DNA from: Clostridium thailandense
GTDB taxonomy: Bacteria > Bacillota > Clostridia > Clostridiales > Clostridiaceae
Direction of reading: 5' to 3'
Length of the DNA: 51,782 nt
NCBI RefSeq assembly: GCF_019207025.1
Contig: NZ_JAEEGC010000117.1
Location: forward strand, 1-51,782
Shown: one piece after another, positions 36,679 to 45,994 of the stretch
Layout of the letters: each line of letters begins with the position of its first letter
Numbering within the stretch: the first letter of the stretch is position 1
Translations under genes and position numbers: made by a program
Notes under the pieces: model-generated
What the model saw: the letters and a program-made list of their open reading frames with translations, nothing else
Told to the model about the DNA's origin: nothing
Database searches by the model: none

Positions 36679-37365
36679 TTGGAAAACAATTCAGTTAAAT
36701 TAGGAACTTTGTATGGCATAGGAGTTGGTCCAGGAGACGAAGAGCTTATGACCTTAAAGGCTGTGAATGTTATAAAGAAGTGTGATGTGGTAGTTGCTCC
36801 ATCTGCTAAGGAAGGTGGAAGCAGTATAGCTCTAGAAACAGCTAAGAATTTTATAAGTGAAGATAAAGAGGTTGTTGTAAAGCACTTTCCAATGGGAGGA
36901 GCAGAGCAAGAAGAGAAAATATATAAAGCATTTCAGGCTATAGAAGAAAAGCTTAAGGCTGGAAAAGATGTAGCTTTTTTAACTATAGGAGATCCATTTG
37001 TGTATAGTACATACATATATCTTTTAAAATACATAAAGGAACAGGGATACAATACAGAGACAGTGCCAGGAATTACATCCTTCTGTGCAAGTGCAAGCTT
37101 AGCAGGAGAGAATATTGTTATAGGCGATGAAAGAGTATTAATAATGCCAGCAACACAGGTTGATGAAATAAAGGATGAAAAGTTTGTTGTTATAATGAAA
37201 TTATATAAGCTTGAAGAAAAAGTACTAAATACTCTTGAAGAAAAGGGCTTTAGATATGTATATGTAAAAAGAGCATATAGGGAAGGCCAAGCAGTGATTA
37301 GAGAAAGAGAAGAAATATTAAAGAATAGAGATTATATGTCACTTATATTAGCACAAAGAGATTAA
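36679..37365 (+). CDS. cbiL: Cobalt-factor II C20-methyltransferase
   Basis: A 228-residue SAM-dependent methylase acting after cobalt insertion. Motifs are LYGIGVGPGDEELMTLKAV, LTIGDPFVYSTY and TVPGITSFCASASLAG. TTG 36679 is chosen because AAGGATGTGA lies 5 nt upstream; GTG 36670 lies within that site. The length is normal for CbiL. Confidence 0.94.
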   Translation: MENNSVKLGTLYGIGVGPGDEELMTLKAVNVIKKCDVVVAPSAKEGGSSIALETAKNFISEDKEVVVKHFPMGGAEQEEKIYKAFQAIEEKLKAGKDVAFLTIGDPFVYSTYIYLLKYIKEQGYNTETVPGITSFCASASLAGENIVIGDERVLIMPATQVDEIKDEKFVVIMKLYKLEEKVLNTLEEKGFRYVYVKRAYREGQAVIREREEILKNRDYMSLILAQRD

Positions 37366-37394
37366 GCATTAAATTATAAAAAGGAGAGACTTAT

Positions 37395-38171
37395 ATGAAG
37401 AATGTAGTATATTTCATAGGAGCAGGCCCAGGAGATCCAGATTTAATAACAGTTAAAGGTAGAAAAATAATATCGGAAGCAGATGTTATAATATTTGCAG
37501 GTTCATTGGTAAGCAAAGAACACTTTGAATATTGCAAGGAAAATGTAGAAATACATGATTCTGCATCAATGACATTACAGCAGGTTATTGATGTAATAGT
37601 AAAATCTTATAAAGAAAACAAAAAGATAGTAAGACTTCATACAGGAGATCCAGCTATATACGGAGCAATAAAAGAGCAAATGGATGAGCTTGAAAAGTTT
37701 GATATACCTTATGAGGTAGTTCCAGGTGTAAGCTCATTTACAGCAGCAGCTGCTGCAATAAAGAGAGAATTTACCCTTCCAAATGTAAGTCAAACAATTA
37801 TACTTACAAGAATGGAAGGAAGAACTCCTGTACCTGAAAAAGAAGATTTAGAAAGATTAGCAGGAATAGGAGCTTCTATGGCATTGTTTTTATCCGTTGG
37901 TATGATAGATAAAGTTGTAGCTAAATTAAGAAAAGGATATGGAAGAAATGTGCCTGTAGCAGTTATACAGAGAGCAACTTGGGGAGATCAAAAGTATGTT
38001 ATAGGAACTCTTGATGATATTGCAGAAAAGGTTAAGGCAGAAAATATAACCAAAACTGCACAAATATTAGTTGGAGATTTCATAAACTGCGATTATGACA
38101 AGAGTTTATTGTATGATGAAAGCTTCACTCATATGTTTAGAAAGGGAAAAGATGAGGATAGCGGTAATTAG
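37395..38171 (+). CDS. cbiF: Cobalt-precorrin-4 C11-methyltransferase
   Basis: A 258-residue SAM-dependent methylase. VYFIGAGPGDPDLITVKG lies at the N-terminus, then LHTGDPAIYGAIKEQ and EVVPGVSSFTAAAAAI. AAGGAG precedes the ATG. Its 3' end overlaps cbiG by 20 nt, which couples two successive steps. Confidence 0.95.
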   Translation: MKNVVYFIGAGPGDPDLITVKGRKIISEADVIIFAGSLVSKEHFEYCKENVEIHDSASMTLQQVIDVIVKSYKENKKIVRLHTGDPAIYGAIKEQMDELEKFDIPYEVVPGVSSFTAAAAAIKREFTLPNVSQTIILTRMEGRTPVPEKEDLERLAGIGASMALFLSVGMIDKVVAKLRKGYGRNVPVAVIQRATWGDQKYVIGTLDDIAEKVKAENITKTAQILVGDFINCDYDKSLLYDESFTHMFRKGKDEDSGN

Positions 38172-39159
38172 CGTTACAAAGTCTGGGGATGCTATTGCAG
38201 AAAAACTTAGAAATATTTTCGATATAGAATTGTATTCAAAAGAAACAATAAAAGAGTTTAATCTTAAACAAATCGCTAAACAACTTATGGAAACTTATAA
38301 AGCTATAATATTTATAAGTTCAACAGGAATAGCTGTAAGAGCAATAGCAGAGTATATAAAATCGAAGGATAAAGACCCAGCAGTAGTGGTAATAGATAGT
38401 TCTGCCAATTTTGCAATAAGTCTTTTAAGTGGACATTTAGGTGGTGCAAATGAATTAACTATGCAAATATCAAAAATTTTAAATAGTATACCGGTTATTA
38501 CTACTGCTACAGATAATTTAGGTGTTGAAGCACCAGATATGGTTGCTAAGAATAATGACTTAGTAATAGATAATCTAAAAGATGCAAAAAAAATTGCTGC
38601 GTTACTTGTGGATAAAGAAAAAGTAGGGTTTATAGATTTAAAATCAAAAATTTCTTTGCCAAAAGGATATATAGAATGTAATAATGATGTAAAAGGATTA
38701 GTTTATGTTACACATAACTTAAATTTTGATATTTGTGAATTAAACGTTAATAATAAGCAAATAGATGTTTTAAAGCTTATAAGAAAAGATGTCGTACTTG
38801 GAATTGGATGTAGAAAAGATTTCAATTCTGAAAAAATGAAGGAAACAGTAGAAAATATACTAAGAGAATATAATATAGATAAAAGATCAGTAAAATTCAT
38901 TGGTACTGTTGAAGTAAAAAAAGATGAAGAAGCTATATTAAATCTGGGTAAATATTTAGGTTGTGAAGTAAAAATATTTTCCATAGAGGAAATAAAGAAG
39001 ATTCAAGAAAAATTTAAAGGCAGTGATTTTGTAGAAAAAACCATAGGTGTGCGTGCTGTCTGTGAACCTTGCGTGGAGTTATTAGAAGGAAACTTAATAA
39101 CCGAAAAACTAAAGGCTGATGGAATGACACTGTGCATAGGGGAGTTAAATAACTTTTAA
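38152..39159 (+). CDS. cbiG: Cobalt-precorrin-5A hydrolase
   Basis: A 335-residue enzyme that opens the delta-lactone and releases the C20 fragment as acetaldehyde, the step that contracts the ring anaerobically. Features are IAVISVTKSGDAIAEKL, IFISSTGIAVRAIAEYI, LSGHLGGANELT and the C-terminal GIGCRKDFNSEKM and GVRAVCEPCVELL. ATG 38152 follows AGGG by 5 nt; the longer frame reads back through cbiF. Confidence 0.93.
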   Translation: MRIAVISVTKSGDAIAEKLRNIFDIELYSKETIKEFNLKQIAKQLMETYKAIIFISSTGIAVRAIAEYIKSKDKDPAVVVIDSSANFAISLLSGHLGGANELTMQISKILNSIPVITTATDNLGVEAPDMVAKNNDLVIDNLKDAKKIAALLVDKEKVGFIDLKSKISLPKGYIECNNDVKGLVYVTHNLNFDICELNVNNKQIDVLKLIRKDVVLGIGCRKDFNSEKMKETVENILREYNIDKRSVKFIGTVEVKKDEEAILNLGKYLGCEVKIFSIEEIKKIQEKFKGSDFVEKTIGVRAVCEPCVELLEGNLITEKLKADGMTLCIGELNNF

Positions 39160-39186
39160 AATGTATGTAGAGAAGGATGTGTTAAT

Positions 39187-39903
39187 TTGGGTAAACTTTA
39201 TGTTATAGGTATCGGTCCAGGTGGACTCGATCATATGACTTTAAAAGCAATAAAAGCTATTGAGGAAAGTGATATAATAGTAGGCTATACTAAGTATATA
39301 GAATTTATAAAACCTTTAATTAAGGATAAGCCTGTAGTTTCCACAGGTATGCGTGGAGAGGTAGAAAGATGCAAGCAGGCTTTAGAATTAGCTAAAGATA
39401 AAATAGTATCCATAGTAAGTACTGGTGATGCTGGTATTTATGGAATGGCAGGATTAATTTTAGAAATGAGAGAAGATGAAGATGTAGAAGTAATACCAGG
39501 AGTTACAGCTTCTTCAGCGGCAGCTTCAGTAGTTGGAGCACCTCTTATGCACGATAACTGTAATATAAGTCTAAGTGACCTTATGACACCTTATGAGCTT
39601 ATAAAGAAGAGAGTAGAGTTAGCAGCAGAAGGAGATTTTATAATCTCTCTTTATAATCCTAAAAGCCATGGAAGACCTTTATATTTACAGGAATGTATGA
39701 GCATTATAAAGAATCATAGGCCAGGAAATACACCTGTAGCAGTAGTTAAGAATGCACTAAGAGAAGGTCAGGAAACTACTTTGTTTACTATAGAAACTTT
39801 TGATGACAGTATAGTTGATATGTTCTCAATAGTAATAATAGGAAATAGTAGAAGCTTTATAAAGGACGAAAAATTTATAACACCTAGAGGATATAATGTA
39901 TAG
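39187..39903 (+). CDS. cbiH: Cobalt-precorrin-3 C17-methyltransferase
   Basis: A 238-residue SAM-dependent methylase that methylates C17 and forms the ring-contracted lactone. LYVIGIGPGGLDHMTLKA, VSTGDAGIYGMAGL and VIPGVTASSAAASVVGAPL are diagnostic, as is ISLYNPKSHGRP. Start is TTG preceded by AAGGATGTG, nearly the same site as cbiL. There is no C-terminal iron-sulfur extension as found in CbiH60. Confidence 0.94.
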   Translation: MGKLYVIGIGPGGLDHMTLKAIKAIEESDIIVGYTKYIEFIKPLIKDKPVVSTGMRGEVERCKQALELAKDKIVSIVSTGDAGIYGMAGLILEMREDEDVEVIPGVTASSAAASVVGAPLMHDNCNISLSDLMTPYELIKKRVELAAEGDFIISLYNPKSHGRPLYLQECMSIIKNHRPGNTPVAVVKNALREGQETTLFTIETFDDSIVDMFSIVIIGNSRSFIKDEKFITPRGYNV

Positions 39904-39935
39904 ATAAATCAATGCTTAACTATGAGGTGAAATAT

Positions 39936-40742
39936 ATGAGTGAAACAAAAAAAGGTATATTAGTAGCAAGTTTTGGAACAAGTATTATGGAAACCTTTAA
40001 AAATTGTATCGAAGCTACAGAAAATAGAATAGAAGAGTATTTTCCAGATTATGAAATAAGAAGAGCTTTTACTTCTGGAATGATTATGAAGAAATTAAAA
40101 AATGAAATGGGTATTCACATCGATAACGTTGAGGAAGCGTTAGAAAAGATGAAGAGTGATGGATTTACAGAAGTATATGTTCAACCATTACACATCATGC
40201 CTGGAGATGAATATGATAAGATAGGTCGTCAAGTCAACAAGTATGTAGGTTCCTTTGATAAGTTAGTATTAGGAAGACCTATACTTTATAGAGAAAAAGA
40301 CTATGATATAGCTATAGAAGCGTTAAAAGATCAAATTAAAGATGTAGGAGAAGATACTGCGATAGTATTAATGGGCCACGGTTCCACACATCATGCTAAT
40401 GCGTGCTATGCTCAACTTCAATGCATGTTAATTGATAACGGATTAGAGAATGTATATGTTGGAACAGTTGAGGGATATCCGACACTAGATAACATAATTC
40501 CAAAGTTAAAAGAAAAAAATATAAGAGAAGTTACCTTGATGCCTTATATGCTTGTAGCAGGAGATCACGCTATAAATGATATGGCAGGAGATGAAGAAGA
40601 TTCTTGGAAAAGTCAGTTAGAAGAACAAGATATTAAAGCAAATGTATATCTTCATGGTTTAGGTGAAAATAGAGCATATCAAGATATATACGTACAGCAT
40701 GTTCAGGACTGCATAGATGGCAATCCTTTAATGACTGAATAA
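39936..40742 (+). CDS. cbiK: Sirohydrochlorin cobaltochelatase, CbiK type
   Basis: A 268-residue class II chelatase that inserts cobalt into sirohydrochlorin and thus commits the pathway to corrinoids. Metal- and proton-handling residues are visible in MGHGSTHHAN, GTVEGYPTLD and AGDHAINDMAG. GILVASFGTSI lies near the start. ATG 39936 is chosen with GAGGTGA 6 nt upstream. There is no signal peptide, unlike periplasmic CbiK forms. Confidence 0.94.
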   Translation: MSETKKGILVASFGTSIMETFKNCIEATENRIEEYFPDYEIRRAFTSGMIMKKLKNEMGIHIDNVEEALEKMKSDGFTEVYVQPLHIMPGDEYDKIGRQVNKYVGSFDKLVLGRPILYREKDYDIAIEALKDQIKDVGEDTAIVLMGHGSTHHANACYAQLQCMLIDNGLENVYVGTVEGYPTLDNIIPKLKEKNIREVTLMPYMLVAGDHAINDMAGDEEDSWKSQLEEQDIKANVYLHGLGENRAYQDIYVQHVQDCIDGNPLMTE

Positions 40743-40762
40743 TATAAGCTGGTGATTAAAAT

Positions 40763-41533
40763 ATGATTGGATTAATTCTAGGAACCTCAGAGGGAAGAAA
40801 AATTCTCTCACTTTTAAATAATTATACAAGTGATATTTTGGTGTCTACAGCAACAGAATATGGTGGAGAAATTTTGAAAAATTATAAGTATGAGTACTTA
40901 AATACTAATCCTTTAGATTTTAAAGGATTAGTAAACTTATTTAAAGAAAAGGGTGTGAACTTGTTAGTGGACGCTTCACATCCCTATGCTGTTGAAATAA
41001 GTAAAAATGCTATTAAAGCTTGCGAAGAGCTTAATATAGAATATGTTAGATATGAAAGATTATCTTCTGTGGATAGGTTTAAAAATGAAGAGAAAATTGT
41101 AGAAGTGAAAGATTATGATGATCTTTATGATAAACTTAAAAATATTGAAGGAAACATATTAAATACTACAGGAAGTAGAAATCTAGATAAGATTCTTTCT
41201 ATGAAGATAAATAATAGAATCATTCATAGAGTATTACCATCAGTAAAGGTCATGCAGGAATGCATTGACAAAGGATTAGACGCAGGAGACATAATTGCAA
41301 TTAAAGGTCCAATAAGTTATGAGTTAAACTGTACCTTTATTAATGAATATAAAGCACAGGCAATGCTTCTTAAAGACAGTGGAGTTGAAGGTGGTACAGA
41401 AGGAAAACTTAAGGCTTGTATAGATAACAATATATATGGATTTGTAATAGGAAGAAAGTCAGTTGAGTATAAAAATGTTTTTTATACCCCTGATGATTTG
41501 GTTAAATATATTTCGGATAACTTTATACTTTAA
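40763..41533 (+). CDS. cbiJ: Cobalt-precorrin-6A reductase
   Basis: A 256-residue NAD(P)H-dependent reductase. The family start IGLILGTSEGRKI is followed by DASHPYAVEISKNA, NTTGSRNLDKI and AIKGPISYELN. AGCTGGTGA precedes the ATG. It completes the methylated ring pathway from cobalt-factor II to cobyrinate in this locus. Confidence 0.93.
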   Translation: MIGLILGTSEGRKILSLLNNYTSDILVSTATEYGGEILKNYKYEYLNTNPLDFKGLVNLFKEKGVNLLVDASHPYAVEISKNAIKACEELNIEYVRYERLSSVDRFKNEEKIVEVKDYDDLYDKLKNIEGNILNTTGSRNLDKILSMKINNRIIHRVLPSVKVMQECIDKGLDAGDIIAIKGPISYELNCTFINEYKAQAMLLKDSGVEGGTEGKLKACIDNNIYGFVIGRKSVEYKNVFYTPDDLVKYISDNFIL

Positions 41534-41569
41534 TAGAAAATATGAAGTTGTAAAAAGGGTGTTGTATTT

Positions 41570-42406
41570 ATGGAGTTTACAGTAAATTACCCAGGAAGTT
41601 TTGGAGAAATACTACAGGGAAAGGTTTGTGATAAGGATTTATTATTATCCTGTCCTGTAGATGTGTATACAAAAGTAAAAATTTTTGAGAGCAACAATGT
41701 GTACAAAAGGCATAATATTAAAAAATCTTCTGCTTTTCTTAGTAATATTTTAGAACTATGGGGCTACAATCAGTATAATAATACAATTGATATAGAAATA
41801 GATTCTAAAATACCTTATGGGAAAGGAATGGCTAGTAGTACCGCAGACTTATGTGGAGTGTATTATTGTTTGCTAAAGATGTTTAACAAAGAATTTAATG
41901 AAACAGAACTTATGGAACAATGTATAAAAATAGAACCTACAGATAGCATAATATTTAAAGATATGACTTTGTTTGATTACAAAAAAGGTTTGTATAGAAG
42001 GAAAATGGGAAAATATATCGAATATAACATACTAGCCTTTGAAGGAAATGGAGTTGTAGATACAGTAGAGTTTAATAGTAAGAATTTAGTTCCTTTAAGC
42101 GATGTAGATGATCTTATTCCTGTCTTGGAAGAAGGCATAAGTGAAAGTAACATAGAAAAGATAGCGTATGTTTCTACTGAAAGCATTATGAGAAATCAAA
42201 AAAGGCTTTATTATGATTTCTTAGATAGAGTAATAGACATAAAGAATAGAACAAAGGGTCTTGGTGTAATGGGAGCTCATAGTGGTAATGTTTTAGGAAT
42301 TATATATGAAGATGAAGAAAAGCTTAATTATGCAAAAGAGTTTTTTCAGAATGCAGTAGAGTGTAAGGTATACTCAGTGAAGACTTTAAATTCTATTGAA
42401 ATATAG
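41570..42406 (+). CDS. pduX: L-threonine kinase (PduX-like GHMP kinase)
   Basis: A 278-residue GHMP-family kinase with the ATP loop PYGKGMASSTADLCG near residues 82-96, VNYPGSFGEILQG at the N-terminus and a C-terminal GVMGAHSGNVLG. PduX phosphorylates L-threonine to the substrate of CobD. With cobD and cbiB in the same operon, the aminopropanol arm can be made from free threonine. Assignment among GHMP kinases rests partly on this context. Confidence 0.85.
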   Translation: MEFTVNYPGSFGEILQGKVCDKDLLLSCPVDVYTKVKIFESNNVYKRHNIKKSSAFLSNILELWGYNQYNNTIDIEIDSKIPYGKGMASSTADLCGVYYCLLKMFNKEFNETELMEQCIKIEPTDSIIFKDMTLFDYKKGLYRRKMGKYIEYNILAFEGNGVVDTVEFNSKNLVPLSDVDDLIPVLEEGISESNIEKIAYVSTESIMRNQKRLYYDFLDRVIDIKNRTKGLGVMGAHSGNVLGIIYEDEEKLNYAKEFFQNAVECKVYSVKTLNSIEI

Positions 42407-42442
42407 TAAATATTTATTATTATGTGGAAAGAAGGTATCATA

Positions 42443-42958
42443 ATGGAAAAGGGATATATTCAAGTTTATACTGGTAATGGAAAAGGAAAAACCACCTGTG
42501 CATTAGGGTTATCTCTTAGAGCAGTTTGTTCTGGCAAGAAGGTCTTTTTTGGACAATTTACTAAGGGAATGAAATATAGCGAATTAGATGCGCCTAAATA
42601 TTTACCAAATTTCACTTTGGAGCAGTTTGGTAGAGATGTTTTCATATTAGGAAACCCAACAAAAGCAGACAAAAAAGTTGCTGCGGAAGGTTTAAAAAGA
42701 GCAGAAGAAGTTTTAACTTCTGGAGAATATGATGTTGTAGTTTTAGATGAAATAAATATTGCTTTATTTTACGAACTTTTTACAGTAGATGAAGTTCTAG
42801 CAATTTTAGATAAAAAAGCTGAAAAAACAGAGGTAATTCTTACAGGCAGATATGCTAATGAGAGAATTATAGAAAGAGCAGACTTAGTTACAGAGATGAA
42901 AGAAATCAAACACTATTACACTCAGGGAGTTCCAGCAAGAAAAGGAATAGAAGATTAG
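42443..42958 (+). CDS. cobO: Cob(I)alamin (corrinoid) adenosyltransferase, CobA/CobO/BtuR family
   Basis: A 171-residue enzyme that transfers adenosyl from ATP to reduced corrinoid. P-loop VYTGNGKGKTTCALG begins near residue 7; VVLDEINIAL and VILTGRYANERII follow. ATG 42443 has AAGGT 7 nt upstream; the seven-residue longer frame is less likely. It is the last gene of the 23-gene operon, followed by a family A element that could end transcription. Confidence 0.93.
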   Translation: MEKGYIQVYTGNGKGKTTCALGLSLRAVCSGKKVFFGQFTKGMKYSELDAPKYLPNFTLEQFGRDVFILGNPTKADKKVAAEGLKRAEEVLTSGEYDVVVLDEINIALFYELFTVDEVLAILDKKAEKTEVILTGRYANERIIERADLVTEMKEIKHYYTQGVPARKGIED

Positions 42959-42968
42959 TGTAGAGTTT

Positions 42969-43207
42969 AACCGCCGAAAGTCGATTTATCCTGCGGGGTA
43001 TACTGACGTTCTTTCGGCACGATAAATACTTTTAATAAGTCTAAAGCTAATATATTGGAAAAAACTAAGAACCTTTGATAACTCGCTATGCTCAAACAAT
43101 CAAAGGTTCTTAGATTTTCAAAATGCTAAGCTTTAGATTGATAAAAAGTTTTTATAGTGCCGAAGATTGGAAACATATCCCGGAGTGTGGATCAACTTTC
43201 GGCCGTG
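42969..43207. repeat. Family A inverted-repeat element between cobO and metA
   Basis: The left end CCGCCGAAAGTCGATTTATC runs to TTCTTTCGGCAC. The right end GTGCCGAAGATTGGAAACAT runs to ATCAACTTTCGGCCG in inverted orientation. Internally, AACCTTTGAT and ATCAAAGGTT form a second perfect palindrome around CGAGT-like sequence. It lies between convergent genes, where a transcript from either side would form a large hairpin. Confidence 0.75.
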
Positions 43208-43243
43208 TTTATAGGTATTCGACATCAATATTAGAGTGCTACA

Positions 43244-44161
43244 CTATTCTATCTCATGTAGGTTAAATGGTGTTTCTTGGTATACATAGTAGTTGAGCCA
43301 ATTGCAGAACAATAGATTGGCATGGGAACGCCATTTTACCATTGGGTCTTTTGTAGGATCATCCTGTGGATAATAGTTTTTAGGAACTTTAATATCGAGA
43401 CCCTTAGCTACATCACGATCATATTCTGATTTTAGGGTTAGAGGATCATATTCCGAATGTCCGCTGACAAAGATTTGTCTTCCGCCTTTTGCAGAAACTA
43501 TATATATGCCTGATTCGTTTGATTCAGCTAATAAAGTTAGGTCTTTATTATTTTCTATATCCTCTTTTCGAACTTCTGTATGCCTTGAATGAGGTACATA
43601 AAATTCATCATCAAAGCCTCTTAATAATTTTATATTTTTTTTAGTAGCTCTATGAGGAAATACACCAAACATTTTCTCACTTAGATCATATTTAGGTATG
43701 TTATAGTGGTAATATAAACCAGCCTGTGCGCCCCAACATATGTGCAAAGTTGAATATACGTTATGTGTACTCCAATTCATTATTTCTTTAAGCTCATCCC
43801 AATAATCAACTTCTTCAAATTTCATATTTTCCACAGGAGCACCCGTAATAACTAATCCATCAAATTTTTGACTCTTTACTTCGTCAAAGTTTTTGTAGAA
43901 TGTCATTAAATGCTCTTCAGAAGTATTTTTCGATTCATGAGTTTTAGGATTTAACAAATCAATTTCAACCTGAAGAGGAGTATTTCCAAGAAGTCTTAAT
44001 AATTGGGTTTCTGTAGTAATTTTAGTAGGCATGAGATTTAATATAGCGATTCTCAAAGGACGTATATCCTGATGAAAGGCCCTATCTTCTGTCATTACAA
44101 ATATATTTTCATTGTTTAAAGTTTCAACTGCCGGCAAGTTATCTTGTATTTTTATCGGCAT
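43244..44161 (-). CDS. metA: Homoserine O-acyltransferase (predicted acetyltransferase)
   Basis: A 305-residue MetA-family enzyme for methionine synthesis. With the start at 44161 (GGGGGTGA 5 nt upstream), catalytic cysteine is C142 in [11 protein letters not shown], agreeing with the family numbering. Residue 111 is Glu (TGAPVEN). In MetA enzymes Glu111 has been shown to favour acetyl-CoA, Gly111 succinyl-CoA. The longer frame begins at a GTG inside the binding site. No S-box or T-box leader was seen upstream. Confidence 0.94.
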   Translation of the reverse strand: MPIKIQDNLPAVETLNNENIFVMTEDRAFHQDIRPLRIAILNLMPTKITTETQLLRLLGNTPLQVEIDLLNPKTHESKNTSEEHLMTFYKNFDEVKSQKFDGLVITGAPVENMKFEEVDYWDELKEIMNWSTHNVYSTLHICWGAQAGLYYHYNIPKYDLSEKMFGVFPHRATKKNIKLLRGFDDEFYVPHSRHTEVRKEDIENNKDLTLLAESNESGIYIVSAKGGRQIFVSGHSEYDPLTLKSEYDRDVAKGLDIKVPKNYYPQDDPTKDPMVKWRSHANLLFCNWLNYYVYQETPFNLHEIE

Positions 44162-44420
44162 AGCTTTCACCCCCTAAATATTTTGAGTATAAATTAACTT
44201 AAAGTTTTAAAGTAGATTATATCATAATATACTGAAATTTTAAATAATACGAAATTGATGATAACGTATGCAAAGATATAGAAATTTTTGATTTTTAAAA
44301 AAGTTTATTATTGGACGATTTTAGCTTAAAAATAAGTTTGTTTTTGGGTAACAATTTTACTATTTCTGCTTATTATGTATCAAAGACTATTTAAAAATAG
44401 ATAAACTAGGGGGTGAGAGA

Positions 44421-45122
44421 ATGGTTACAACTATGATTATTGCTTTTAGAGAAAGCTTTGAAATGCTGTTGATTATTGTGCCACTTTTAGTATATCTAGC
44501 TAAAATAGATAGAGGAGACTTGAAGAAATATATATATTTAGGTTCAGGAATAGGGGTTCTTACAAGTATTTTAACAGGGGTAATTATATTTAATCAAGCT
44601 AAATCTCTTCAAACAACATCACAACATGTGTTTCAAGGTTGTATGATGCTATTTTTATCTGCTTTAATACTGTACAGTATAATTCTTCTTAGGAAACAAA
44701 ACAAGTCGTTGCTGATTAAAGCTGATAGTAATATAAATGTGAAAATTACAGCTGCAAGTTTATTCATACTATCATTTCTAACAATATTTAGAGAAAGTTT
44801 AGAAATAACTATTTTTACTCTGCCATTTATAAATGAAGCAGCTATAAATATTGCTCTAGGTATAGTAGTAGGCGCTGCAGCTTCCATTGCCATAATGTAT
44901 TTTGTATATAAGGGTACATTGAAATTTAGTATAGAAATAATATTTAATGCACTAACAGTTATATTAATATTATTAGGTGCTCTAATGTTTGGAGAAGGGC
45001 TGTCTGAGTTGATGCCTAATATGGGAGAGTCAGTTGAAAAATTAGGAGAACTCATGTATGCTGTTCCAACGCTCTATATATTCGTTAAGGAAATGTTAAA
45101 GAAGTATATTAAAAAGCTATAA
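44421..45122 (+). CDS. FTR1-family iron permease
   Basis: A 233-residue membrane protein with about seven helices. Two REXXE motifs, RESFE at residues 10-14 and RESLE at 124-128, mark the FTR1/EfeU fold in which they bind iron. No EfeO, EfeB or other partner lies beside it, so it may act alone or with distant partners. GGGGGTGAGAG precedes the ATG. A strong terminator follows. Confidence 0.85.
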   Translation: MVTTMIIAFRESFEMLLIIVPLLVYLAKIDRGDLKKYIYLGSGIGVLTSILTGVIIFNQAKSLQTTSQHVFQGCMMLFLSALILYSIILLRKQNKSLLIKADSNINVKITAASLFILSFLTIFRESLEITIFTLPFINEAAINIALGIVVGAAASIAIMYFVYKGTLKFSIEIIFNALTVILILLGALMFGEGLSELMPNMGESVEKLGELMYAVPTLYIFVKEMLKKYIKKL

Positions 45123-45135
45123 ATAATCGTAAGAA

Positions 45136-45168
45136 AAGCTCTCTTTCTAGATTACAGAAAGAGAGCTT
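45136..45168 (+). terminator. Terminator after the iron permease
   Basis: A 13-bp stem, AAGCTCTCTTTCT and its complement, has a 7-nt loop and is followed by ATTTACT. It lies 14 nt after the stop. Confidence 0.75.
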
Positions 45169-45253
45169 ATTTACTAAAATTTTATTTCTTGTATATTGTT
45201 ATTAATAATTTCTTTTAACAAAGGGAAAGCTAAAGAACAATGTTAGAAGGTAG

Positions 45254-45892
45254 ATGATAATAATGGAAAAGTCACTGTTAGAAAAATATATAGATAAAAT
45301 ATGGTCTATGGATGATAAAGAATATTTATTTGGTGCTATATTATATCATATAGCACCTACATTGATAAGTGGAAAACCAGCTTGTATAATAACTCTAAAT
45401 GACTATGAGCGGAATTTAAATCTATTATGGAAAAGATATAGGAAGGATTTTATAGACATATGTGAATTGAGCATATATGAAATGAGAGAACAATTTGGGA
45501 GTAAGACCTTATTTATTTATGATGAAAAGATTATTTCAGAAATTATTCATCAAGAGGAAAATATAAGATTTTTAGAGAAATTAGGTTACAATAGGAGCTT
45601 GAGTATAGAAAAAATGTTAGAGATTTTAGGAGAGAAATATAAATATTTTTGTCCTCATGAAATGGGAATATTTCTAGGATTTCCAGTAAAGGATGTAATC
45701 TGCTTCATGGAATACCCTTATAGAAAATGTCTATTATCTGGATACTGGAAAGTTTATAATGATATTGATTTTGCTATGAAAAAATTCGTTGAATATGATA
45801 CATCAAAGAATATGGTAATTAACTCAATTTTAGATGGTGAATTACCATCATTAGTAATAAAAAATACTATAAAACAATTAATTATGCATTAA
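45254..45892 (+). CDS. DUF3793 family protein
   Basis: A 212-residue protein that may start at ATG 45263 or a few codons upstream. It matches DUF3793, with the family phrases LFGAILYHIAPTLISGKPA, KTLFIYDEKI and CPHEMGIFLGFPVKDVICFM. The function is unknown. In clostridia it is often found near iron and metal transport or flavodoxin genes, and here it stands between an FTR1-type permease and a metal ABC module. That context hints at metal homeostasis but does not prove it. Confidence 0.85.
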   Translation: MIIMEKSLLEKYIDKIWSMDDKEYLFGAILYHIAPTLISGKPACIITLNDYERNLNLLWKRYRKDFIDICELSIYEMREQFGSKTLFIYDEKIISEIIHQEENIRFLEKLGYNRSLSIEKMLEILGEKYKYFCPHEMGIFLGFPVKDVICFMEYPYRKCLLSGYWKVYNDIDFAMKKFVEYDTSKNMVINSILDGELPSLVIKNTIKQLIMH

Positions 45893-45936
45893 ACATTATA
45901 TATTGATACTTATTTTGTAGAGATAAAAAAATATAG

Positions 45937-45970
45937 AGAAGTCCCAGCTAAATAATAAGTTGAGACTTCT
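45937..45970. terminator. Bidirectional terminator
   Basis: AGAAGTC and GACTTCT form the stem between converging DUF3793 and metal-permease genes, with an extra AGCT/AGTT pairing inside. A TTT run follows on the plus side and a seven-T run on the minus side. Confidence 0.7.
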
Positions 45971-45994
45971 TTGCGATTATCATAAAACTGAAAA

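Noticed and set aside
44162..44420. Possible S-box or T-box leader upstream of metA
   Set aside because: No conserved S-box core or T-box motif is present in the 259 nt between metA and the iron permease gene.
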